Assembly (NCBI GenBank): GCA_936440205.1
Contig: OW387147.1
Span: 31,645,629 to 31,709,628 of the forward strand
Source of the DNA: Lepidonotus clava
Lineage: Eukaryota; Annelida; Polychaeta; Phyllodocida; Polynoidae
Direction of reading: 5' to 3'
DNA: 64,000 bases
A program made the position numbers and the translations under genes. Under the pieces are notes generated by a model, which did no database searches, was not told the DNA's origin, and saw only the letters and a program-made list of their open reading frames with translations. This document shows positions 57,001 to 59,280 of the stretch, piece after piece. Positions within the stretch are counted from its first letter, which is position 1. Every line of letters begins with the position of its first letter.

Positions 57001-57249
57001 AGCCATCTTTGCGTGAAATCCGATAATTCTCCAGCGAAAGAAAACGATTCAAATGTCGAAGGCTGCAAAATCAAAACCAGAAAAGTGGTGATGTGAACAG
57101 AAAGAGCATGAACGTGTTTTTATCAGCTACTACTCACCGTTCTTTCTGGGCCTGTCATCCCCGACACATAGTGTTAACGTCAGGATCAAGAAGGGCATTA
57201 ACCGACGTAAGGAGCGCAGAACGTCAAAGATCCACGCCAGGGACGACAT
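2512..57249 (-). CDS. SUEL-lectin / CUB / sushi single-pass membrane receptor-like gene (9 coding exons)
   Basis: Spliced model, minus strand: 57249-57138, 18464-18177, 14077-13887, 11123-11010, 8710-8644, 5577-5419, 5032-5009, 4291-4210, 3085-2512. All introns are GT-AG, phases agree, and the total of 1611 nt encodes 536 residues. Domain order: signal peptide (about 1-30), galactose/rhamnose-binding SUEL lectin (43-131), CUB (142-257), sushi/CCP (261-308), juxtamembrane microexon, transmembrane helix (320-344), basic stop-transfer RWRRQR, and a long tail with NPxY, polyproline and many tyrosines. Potential N-glycosylation sites are N185 and N307. SUEL domains bind sugars or protein ligands in latrophilins and the axon-guidance co-receptor EVA-1; CUB and sushi modules bind proteins. 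I infer a plasma-membrane adhesion or guidance (co-)receptor. Function and ortholog name are not recognised. Confidence 0.93.
3086..4209 (-). other. intron 8
   Basis: The 1124-bp phase 2 intron runs from donor G|GTAAGT at 4209 to acceptor ttcctcag. It is AT-rich with a T run near 3588-3600. I see no repeats or coding potential in it. Confidence 0.85.
4210..4291 (-). CDS. receptor exon 8: transmembrane helix
   Basis: The 82-nt exon runs from acceptor tttgtttcag|GCCTG to donor CGCTG|GTAAGT. It encodes residues 320-345, about 25 uninterrupted hydrophobic residues (LSVIIVVTIALT... IIGLACL) followed by Arg345. With the basic start of exon 9 this gives a single-pass type I topology, with lectin/CUB/sushi outside and the tail inside. 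A Cys near the cytoplasmic face (343) could be palmitoylated; that is speculation. Phase 1 in, phase 2 out. Confidence 0.93.
4292..5008 (-). other. intron 7
   Basis: The 717-bp phase 1 intron starts GTGAGTGGGG. It is AT-rich, and no repeat or further exon was recognised. Confidence 0.8.
5009..5032 (-). CDS. receptor exon 7: symmetric 24-nt juxtamembrane microexon
   Basis: A strong polypyrimidine tract and acceptor (cctctgctttcag) precede 24 nt starting TGTCGG and ending TTCCC, then a consensus donor GTGAGT. It continues the frame of exons 6 and 8 and adds V-S-V-G-A-I-H-S plus the first base of Arg319, immediately outside the membrane helix. Both flanking introns are phase 1, so skipping removes exactly eight residues and leaves the frame intact. 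Microexons of 3-27 nt are often neuron-regulated in animals. Whether this one is constitutive or a cassette needs transcript data. Confidence 0.85.
5033..5418 (-). other. intron 6
   Basis: The 386-bp phase 1 intron, between the sushi exon and the microexon, is the shortest in the gene. Its last about 20 bases are pyrimidine-rich, as expected for recognition of a tiny exon. Confidence 0.85.
5419..5577 (-). CDS. receptor exon 6: sushi/CCP domain
   Basis: The 159-nt exon runs from acceptor tttcctccag|TTGTGG to donor CAAG|GTGAGT. It encodes residues 258-310 as one complete short complement-control-protein module with Cys261, Cys285, Cys296 and Cys308, expected to pair 1-3 and 2-4, and the conserved Trp301 between the last two Cys. 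GCPDL at the start is typical of the linker and first Cys. N307-C-T is a possible N-glycosylation site. Symmetric phase 1-1 boundaries are the usual arrangement for shuffled extracellular modules. Confidence 0.93.
5578..8643 (-). other. intron 5
   Basis: The 3066-bp phase 1 intron holds a pyrimidine-rich tract with CCTTCCTTCCTTCC-like runs at about 7705-7790 and a T run at about 8018-8036. A GAGCAGCTC word lies at 8477-8485. ORFs such as 7316-7771 show no domain and sit in low-complexity sequence. I see no other element. Confidence 0.75.
8644..8710 (-). CDS. receptor exon 5: end of CUB domain
   Basis: The 67-nt exon runs from acceptor catccattgcag|GTTGAA to donor CAAG|GTGAGT. It encodes residues 236-257, VEIRIL...GRHFLLQYQ. 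The hydrophobic strand V-E-I-R-I and the closing F-L-L-Q-Y match the last beta strands of CUB domains. It is phase 0 in and phase 1 out. The phase 1 exit lets the next sushi exon join as a module. Confidence 0.9.
8898..9878 (+). CDS. LINE reverse transcriptase fragment
   Basis: The frame opens after a TAA at 8895-8897 and reads FLRKQYTVANNINSDE, then VVQCGVPQGSVLEPLLFLIY, YADDT at 9064-9078 with the catalytic Asp pair, YKYLGFVLDENLTF, then PILEHGDVIYR and a closing LLWNSQPAIIRNIED. Fingers and the first catalytic Asp are missing because of the 5' truncation, so it cannot act as an enzyme. An apparent start at 8958 is GTG and is not a real initiation site. No internal stop is seen over the roughly 320 remaining codons, suggesting a fairly recent insertion. 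Confidence 0.85.
   Translation, partial: VFLFLRKQYTVANNINSDERVVQCGVPQGSVLEPLLFLIYIDDITSIITNCNISLYADDTVLYYSHEDYETVMNVIQLDLDKVYAWCCRNRLTINIKKSKYCVYGMRSVVRKSKNSNLDLSLNNQILENVCSYKYLGFVLDENLTFNKHVNALCNQLSHKLFVFSKIRRYLTENASILIFKSMVLPILEHGDVIYRGTSCKNIQKIERLFFRSLRICIKDNNLSKDELCNSCGMATLGKRYNSHLLNFMFNYLNDENFRKYPLRHTRLHEAPVFNTYKPQYEKTKMNVFYRGALLWNSQPAIIRNIEDKKVFKQKQVLLLKAELDL
8898..10261 (+). mobile_element. second LINE fragment, 5'-truncated, in intron 4
   Basis: This non-LTR element starts inside the RT domain near 8898-8910, runs through the RT C-terminus and about 360 bp of 3' UTR, and ends in an A-rich tail at about 10241-10261. 5' truncation is the usual outcome of incomplete target-primed reverse transcription. 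It is related to but clearly different from the element at 1-1417: they share the block order and NV.Y.GA.LWNS..A..RNI, but many positions differ, so these are two subfamilies. Antisense placement to the host gene is the tolerated orientation for intronic LINEs. No clear target-site duplication was seen. Confidence 0.88.
10936..10982 (-). pseudogene. relic copy of the exon 4 3' end inside intron 4
   Basis: On the minus strand, about 34 nt starting GTCAAGATGGCATATG and ending TCCAACGAG match the last 33 nt of exon 4 with only three differences. Two are synonymous and one changes Thr to Met. The reading continues V-E-V-Y-V, resembling the V-E-I-R-I that exon 5 supplies after splicing. It lies 28-62 nt past the exon 4 donor. 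A local tandem duplication or a scrap of a paralogous CUB exon would explain it. It has no convincing acceptor. Confidence 0.6.
11010..11123 (-). CDS. receptor exon 4: middle of CUB domain
   Basis: The 114-nt exon runs from acceptor ttctgtctcag|AACGAC to donor AATGAG|GTGAGT. It encodes residues 198-235, from NDACHAYAIIRE through TICNGRQR to AYVSVSNE. It carries the second CUB cysteine pair, Cys201 and Cys219. The C-x-AYAII and C-N-G words resemble the CUB segment ahead of the last strands. Both boundaries are phase 0. The last 33 nt have a near copy just downstream in the intron. Confidence 0.92.
11124..13886 (-). other. intron 3
   Basis: The 2763-bp phase 0 intron holds a CT-rich run at about 11511-11545, two GAGCWGCTC words (11904-11912 and 12067-12075, the latter inside a 15-bp palindrome GGTGAGCTGCTCACC), and a GC-richer patch near 12600-12790. 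No coding exon or transposon was recognised. Confidence 0.75.
13887..14077 (-). CDS. receptor exon 3: start of CUB domain
   Basis: The 191-nt exon runs from acceptor ttatttcacag|TGGAGG to donor AAACAG|GTAGGG. It encodes residues 134-197, with first CUB cysteines Cys142 and Cys172, the G-x-I-G-S-x-L opening strand, D-C-P-W-L-I at the second Cys, and N-L-T-L-H-D-Y before the exon end. N185-L-T is a possible glycosylation site. The Cys spacing (30, then 18 between Cys201 and Cys219) is within CUB range. Phase 1 in, phase 0 out. Confidence 0.92.
14830..15420. promoter_or_regulatory. GC-rich, CpG-bearing block in intron 2
   Basis: Against AT-rich intron this block is GC-rich with many CpGs. It contains an NRF1-like GCGCCTGCGC, several GGGCGG/CCCGCC words, and a 9-bp inverted repeat GTCGTCTGC (15224-15232 and 15268-15276). 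It has no ORF with recognisable content. It could be an enhancer or an internal promoter; sequence alone does not decide. Confidence 0.35.
16831..17634. mobile_element. foldback-type element 1 with minisatellite arms
   Basis: The left arm (about 16831-17054) is about 13 tandem units of a 16-bp repeat, CTAGGACACTTACCCC. The right arm (about 17424-17634) has about 13 units of its reverse complement. Between them are three roughly 110-bp tandem units (starting AAACTAGATATA at 17103, 17214 and 17324). Variant units sit at mirrored positions: the fourth unit from the centre is the ACATA variant in both arms. The arms are therefore one inverted duplication rather than independent arrays. There is no ORF, so it is non-autonomous. 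Outer ends read GGTTCTAGGACA and TGTCCTGTCACC. The organisation resembles Foldback elements of insects; the superfamily is unknown. Confidence 0.75.
17103..17423. repeat. three tandem 110-bp units in the centre of foldback element 1
   Basis: Units begin at 17103, 17214 and 17324 and are close to identical, with a few substitutions and single-base length changes. Each reads from AAACTAGATATA through CCCTATTCCTAG to TTTCCACAG. The third ends where the right arm starts. They have no coding potential. Confidence 0.9.
17691..18070. mobile_element. MITE, 380 bp, with 25-bp terminal inverted repeats
   Basis: The left end (17691-17715) begins CATTAAAGGGAG. The reverse complement of the right end (18046-18070) matches it at 23 of 25 positions. 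Both ends hold TTAA just inside (17693-17696 and 18065-18068), so if TTAA is the target duplication it could be a piggyBac-type MITE; otherwise the duplication is not visible. The interior contains a perfect hairpin with 10-bp arms AATTTTGGTG at 17891-17900 and 17904-17913 and no ORF. It sits 57 bp from foldback element 1. Confidence 0.65.
18177..18464 (-). CDS. receptor exon 2: SUEL (galactose/rhamnose-binding) lectin domain
   Basis: The 288-nt exon runs from acceptor tgttttcag|ACCCCC to donor AAAG|GTGAGT. It encodes residues 38-133, one complete SUEL-type lectin domain. All eight expected cysteines are present: 43, 52, 73, 83, 95, 101, 117 and 131. The conserved A-R-Y-G-R motif is at 63-67, C-S-G-K-R-K-C at 95-101, and the closing Y-L-E-V-A-Y-K-C at 124-131. 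Such domains occur in egg rhamnose-binding lectins, latrophilins and EVA-1. The usual DPC motif before the last strands is replaced by a TLCP-type sequence, so sugar binding should not be assumed. The exon is symmetric, phase 1-1, and the domain is encoded by a single exon. Confidence 0.95.
18570..22950. other. intron 1 segment, mostly featureless
   Basis: AT-rich sequence without recognisable genes or transposons. A short GC-rich patch lies at about 20270-20430. Its ORFs are short and lack codon or domain signals. Confidence 0.6.
23080..23480. promoter_or_regulatory. GC-rich island in intron 1 with NF-Y consensus
   Basis: A dense GC/CpG block contains CCAATCAGCG at 23169-23178, an exact NF-Y consensus, flanked by homeodomain-like CTAATCC and TTTAATTG words, then a long G/C run with GCCGGCCGGCG. 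No ORF is convincing. It is an enhancer or cryptic promoter candidate. Confidence 0.35.
23481..26387. other. intron 1 segment with purine-rich tracts
   Basis: Purine-rich stretches occur at about 23490-23640 and 25278-25400, including a run of ten G at 25298-25307. CpG-bearing patches lie near 25010-25060. I see no gene, tRNA or transposon. Confidence 0.55.
26388..26488. repeat. direct tandem duplication, 2 x about 50 bp
   Basis: Copies 26388-26438 and 26439-26488 share ATCATTAAA, ATACACTTTG, TGCTTTTTAAAACTTT and GGTAG/CAGTAG with about eight differences. This is a simple local duplication; no transposon ends are visible. Confidence 0.8.
26500..29176. other. intron 1 segment with conserved-element-like block
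   Basis: A GC-richer patch lies at 27760-27900. The stretch 28540-29060 is of mixed complexity with homeodomain-type TAATTAGCC and GATTAGTAATTAG words and a GAGCTGCTC word at 28986-28994, the look of a conserved non-coding element. This is an impression only; no comparison could be made. No exon is seen. Confidence 0.35.
29177..29280. repeat. direct tandem duplication, 2 x about 52 bp
   Basis: CAGCAAGTAAAATACCACT occurs at 29182 and 29235. The copies continue with similar AAAATTCCA.TG.AG.AAT.AT, about 80% identical overall. The offset is 53 bp. Confidence 0.8.
29281..33028. other. intron 1 segment, no genes seen
   Basis: Mixed-composition DNA. Two 27-bp near copies containing ACCGGTGGAGCC lie at 29446-29472 and 30164-30190 (24 of 27 identical). 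A GAGCTGCTC word is at 30857-30865. No ORF with recognisable content. Confidence 0.5.
33029..33044 (+). repeat. poly-G run of 16
   Basis: Sixteen consecutive G on the plus strand, followed by CGGGG. It is prone to length error in assemblies and could form a quadruplex. Confidence 0.9.
33045..38940. other. intron 1 segment, non-coding
   Basis: Short GC-rich patches lie at 33540-33780 and 34400-34690. A three-fold 17-18-bp repeat TTTCCYTGGAA lies at about 36305-36355. A perfect CRE word TGACGTCA is at 35699-35706, and a block of conserved-element character covers 37640-38660. No exon, RNA gene or transposon was recognised. Confidence 0.45.
38950..39535. repeat. degenerate GTTGTCA/TGACAAC repeat tract
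   Basis: The hexamer TTGTCA or its complement TGACAA appears about ten times in under 600 bp, mostly inside GGGTTGTCACAG or TGTGACAACC. Both orientations occur. The tract ends at the left boundary of foldback element 2 and may be decayed sequence of the same minisatellite family (compare GGACAACTACC). Confidence 0.6.
39541..40632. mobile_element. foldback-type element 2 with minisatellite arms
   Basis: The left arm (about 39541-39975) consists of units such as CTGGGACAACTACCC (15 bp) and longer variants. The right arm (about 40022-40632) is the reverse complement. The outer about 230 bp of the two arms show the same irregular order of variants, including the paired GGACTATTACCCC units. The arms are therefore an inverted duplication, with inner parts diverged and the right arm longer. 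The spacer of about 45 bp contains GTAGGCCTAC. Outer ends are GATTCTAGGACA and TGTCCTGTCACC, the same as in the element at 16831-17634, and the repeat units are related. There is no ORF. Confidence 0.75.
40633..44455. other. intron 1 segment with duplicated module
   Basis: Apart from the duplicated module at 41411-41680 this is ordinary AT-rich intron. An ORF at 42241-42549 on the minus strand has no recognisable domain and no splice context. Nothing else is seen. Confidence 0.5.
41411..41680. repeat. ancient duplicated module with GAGCWGCTC pairs
   Basis: Copy A (41411-41493) and copy B (41574-41680) both run CTGAATCA, then CTGACC, a TACATAC.ATTA.ATCC stretch, CTGACC again, then one or two GAGCWGCTC-type words and CTCGGTA. 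Divergence and indels are considerable, so the duplication is old, yet the GAGCWGCTC words are kept in both. Confidence 0.55.
44460..44900. promoter_or_regulatory. GC-rich island in intron 1 with TAATCC sites
   Basis: A CpG-rich block with three TAATCC words (two inside GCCTTAATCC), the core preferred by K50 homeodomains such as Otx, plus a CCAAT word in CGCGCCAATCTG. No coding signal. It is a cis-regulatory candidate. Confidence 0.35.
44901..48980. other. intron 1 segment, no genes seen
   Basis: Mostly AT-rich. An imperfect hairpin with a CCCCGCGGGG centre lies at about 47034-47077. A block at 48300-48420 resembles a conserved element. ORFs here are short and without domains. Confidence 0.45.
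48981..49330. promoter_or_regulatory. GC-rich island in intron 1 with triple GAGCNGCTC
   Basis: The block contains GAGCAGCTC at 49144-49152, followed by GAGCGGCTC at 49154-49162 and 49163-49171, a run at 9-10-bp spacing, and GGGCAGGGCGGGG. An ORF of 151 codons spans it but shows no domain. Confidence 0.35.
49600..50340. other. C-rich, G-poor tract
   Basis: Over about 700 bp the plus strand is markedly C-rich and G-poor (repeated CCCATA, CCTCACA and CCACAT words), a strand asymmetry unlike its surroundings. No exact repeat unit or gene was found. Confidence 0.4.
50480..50930. promoter_or_regulatory. GC-rich island in intron 1
   Basis: A CpG-rich block with GCGACCGGCCGCC and GACCCGGGTCGC words. 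It is open in several frames because of its composition. No domain is recognised in any of them. Confidence 0.3.
51010..53100. other. intron 1 segment with conserved-element-like block
   Basis: A perfect CRE word TGACGTCA lies at about 51754-51761. The stretch 51900-52570 has the homopolymer-rich, mixed-complexity look of a conserved non-coding element. No genes were recognised. Confidence 0.35.
53165..53345 (+). mobile_element. tRNA-derived SINE-like fragment
   Basis: An A-box-like GGCTCAGTAGTAGG at 53176 is followed by CACTGGACCACTGATC and a B-box-like GGTCCGACTCA at 53224, the order and wording of tRNA heads in many SINEs. A body of about 110 bp follows, containing TTGGTTATGACC. It is too diverged for a functional tRNA, and the 3' end and target duplication are not clear. 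Confidence 0.45.
53346..54080. other. intron 1 segment, AT-rich
   Basis: AT-rich DNA with a short TATATATATATA run at about 53704-53716. No other feature recognised. Confidence 0.6.
54081..55350. promoter_or_regulatory. GC-rich islands in intron 1 with NF-Y consensus
   Basis: GC-rich patches lie at 54100-54180 and 54700-55260. CCAATCAGCG at 54986-54995 is an exact NF-Y consensus shared with islands at 23.2 and 58.0 kb. No coding exon is evident. Confidence 0.35.
55351..57137. other. intron 1 segment next to exon 1
   Basis: Mostly AT-rich, with a GC-richer patch at 55850-56110. No recognisable gene, repeat or RNA. Confidence 0.55.
57138..57249 (-). CDS. receptor exon 1: start codon and signal peptide
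   Basis: ATG at 57249-57247 opens MSSLAWIFDVLRSLRRLMP, followed by the hydrophobic core FLILTLTLCV and a polar D-D-R-P-R-K-N, i.e. an N-terminal signal with a long n-region; cleavage would fall near Gly30. An in-frame TAA at 57294-57292 lies 45 nt upstream, so this is the first ATG in frame; a second at Met18 would give a shorter, more typical signal peptide. The donor AACG|GTGAGT joins to exon 2 in frame 38.7 kb away, restoring Asp38. That link rests on phase, splice consensus and the need for a signal peptide, not on transcript evidence. Confidence 0.8.
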
Positions 57250-57310
57250 AGTGACGTTGAGGGTACTCCAAAGATGGCGGCCTTGATGACGTTACTTCCG
57301 GTTATGGCGC
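57250..57310 (-). promoter_or_regulatory. TATA-less promoter / 5' UTR motif cluster
   Basis: Within 60 bp upstream of the ATG are a YY1-type AAGATGGCGGCC (57271-57282, plus strand), a CRE-like TGACGTTA (57287-57294) and an ETS site ACTTCCGG (57294-57301). This trio is typical of core promoters without TATA. If transcription starts here the 5' UTR is short. Confidence 0.5.
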
Positions 57311-57539
57311 CGCCTACCGGGCTTTATTGGCTTCCCTTAGCGAACACTCTGTGGGGGAGAAAAGGAAGGAGAAAAAACAATGAGAAAAATATTGGGAAGA
57401 AACTTTTAATGAAACGGAAGTCAGTTTTGTTCCATTCCACTGCGCCATGTTCTAATCACTACTAAAAGAACACTTCAAACAGAACGGTATTATCAGGTGA
57501 AGAAAAAGCAGCGGCCACCTAAAATTGAAGTTCTTTGAA

Positions 57540-57780
57540 GCTTGGGATCTGACGCCTCGGGAAAGGGAGGGGCGGGGGAGTGGAGGAGGGGACGAGGGGA
57601 GAAAAGTGGATGGTTAGGAGAAGGAACCTTGTAGGGGGCGGGCGACTGAAAAAAGAGAGAGGAAAACATAAAGGGAGGGGAGGGACGGAACTATGGGACT
57701 CAACACTGCAGGTTTGTCAGAGTAGGGAGAGACGCAATAGAAGGAAGCGTTTTGTATATAAAACACTGTTCAATATCTAA
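57540..57780 (+). repeat. polypurine tract
   Basis: For about 200 bp the plus strand is almost all G and A (GGGAGGGGCGGGGGAG and similar), just upstream of the promoter. Such tracts can form triplexes. It has no ORF of note. Confidence 0.6.
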
Positions 57781-57939
57781 GCATTGAATCCTCAGATTCG
57801 GTTAGAGGGCATATATTTGGACAAGAGAGGTTGTGCAAAGAGAGAAGGGTGAAGAATCACACGTAGCAAAACATGAAAAATAGGGTTAAGGAAGGAGGAA
57901 TTGTAGAAATGCCAGGATGAGGAAAGAGCGGCAGTGACG

Positions 57940-58175
57940 CTATGTGGGCTTGTCGACGAGCATCCATGGGGGAGTGCGAGGCAGTGGTGCCAATTGGCGG
58001 AGACTGGCCAATCGGCATTTGTCAGTGGGGAACCAATCAGCGGGGGGCGGAACTCGGCGTTAACGGCCCCCCAGGTGGTCCATGCGGCCCGGGGGGTCCG
58101 GGAGGGGGAGGCGGTCGTCGCCGCCTGGGTATGAACAGCGGCCAAGGCACGGCGCGTGTACCGCCCTCCCCAGCT
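57940..58175. promoter_or_regulatory. GC-rich island with three CCAAT boxes
   Basis: CCAAT occurs at 57990, 58008 and 58033, the last as the full NF-Y consensus CCAATCAGCG, inside a CpG-rich block about 0.75 kb upstream of the ATG. NF-Y boxes usually sit 60-100 bp from a start site. It may be the distal promoter of the receptor gene or of a divergent transcript; no exon was found on the other side. Confidence 0.4.
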
Positions 58176-58348
58176 CTGTGAGGAGGTCCTGCTACCGTGA
58201 TATGGGTAGTTCTCTTATCATTTCCCTACAGGGGACTGGTTATTTTAAGTGACTGCCAGATTTTAGTGCTTCCACATTGTATGTATGGAAACATGCACTT
58301 TCAATTCCAATTGATAACAAATGGAAATTTGATTATAATATTATATAC

Positions 58349-58455
58349 AAACATACATAATTATATGCATACAAACATACATACATGTACATACATACAT
58401 ACATACATACATACATACATACATACATACATACATACATGTATACATACAAACA
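58349..58455. repeat. (ACAT)n microsatellite
   Basis: A perfect run of about 13 ACAT units at 58389-58440 is flanked by imperfect ACATACAA units. Apparent ORFs reading YIHT repeats are a by-product. Confidence 0.95.
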
Positions 58456-58749
58456 TTCCTTTCGGTTAAATTCCATTCAAAGAAAAATTTCCCAGATTGA
58501 ACCGCTATCCTCCCCTGAGCGTCCGAAAACATCGTGTAATGGAATATGCATTGTCAAGAATCGATAGCGTGATGAAATGGGATAGCAGTGAAATGAGAAG
58601 GTAGGTTGGATAGGTTTACATATAAATAAACAGATACAAAAGGATAGTTATTCCATATTATTGTTCATTGACTATTAATCTCACAAGATCATATTTGTCT
58701 GGAATTATATAGTCAAGAATATATATACACCACAACAAACACCATAATG

Positions 58750-59280
58750 TTCAAAGTGACACGACCCCAGCTCAATGCTGAATCATACCCAGTTCCGTTT
58801 TCCCTCTGGGGCGAACCCTATGTTTTTTCCCGCAAGCTTCCCCTGCCACTGCAGCTGATAGCAGACGTAGGCTTCTCATCTCCCGGGGCTCAGGGCCGAA
58901 CAGACGTTTTAATGCATTTTTCTGTCCTAAAAGAGAACAGTTCTCTCAGGGATTATGGACATATCTCCCCAACAGACGCAGTTTTCTTATGCAAATTGAT
59001 CTGGGATTTCCTTTCGCTTTTCTTCACGAGGTATCGCATCATTTCAGGCTCCCTTTATTCATGAGTAGATAATGGATTAATTAAAATCCATTCGTGCAAT
59101 AGACCAAATGACAAGGGAGATTTTAATGATAATTCGTGTGTGTCATTTCGAATTATCAGTGATATAGGGCATCGACAATGATAATCCATCTTTGAAACTA
59201 GCCATAGATTACTTTCTTTAGAAAAAATCCTTATCTTTGCACACATTTTCTGTCTGCCTTAAATCCTCTTTTTAATTGTG
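58750..59280. promoter_or_regulatory. candidate upstream enhancer rich in homeodomain/POU sites
   Basis: This mixed-complexity block contains octamer ATGCAAAT (58994-59001 region), a paired-type palindrome TAATGGATTA (59070-59079), a 10-bp inverted repeat TGATAATTCG (59127-59136 and 59149-59158) and GATAATCC near 59179. It lies about 1.5-2 kb upstream of the receptor start. Enhancer activity is inferred from site density only. Confidence 0.35.

Larger units (their letters stand above)
18465..57137 (-). other. intron 1, 38.7 kb
   Basis: Donor AACG|GTGAGT follows exon 1 at 57137; acceptor tgttttcag precedes the lectin exon at 18465. The phase 1 boundaries match and restore Asp38 across the junction. 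The intron takes about 60% of the window and shows no convincing additional coding exon. It holds GC-rich islands, one foldback element, local duplications and a SINE-like piece, listed separately. Very long first introns dense in non-coding islands are common in developmental and neuronal genes, so much of it may be regulatory. A missed lectin or alternative first exon cannot be excluded. Confidence 0.85.

Noticed and set aside
58341-58567. ORFs encoding YIHT / VCMY repeats
   Set aside because: Translation of the (ACAT)n microsatellite, open in all frames.
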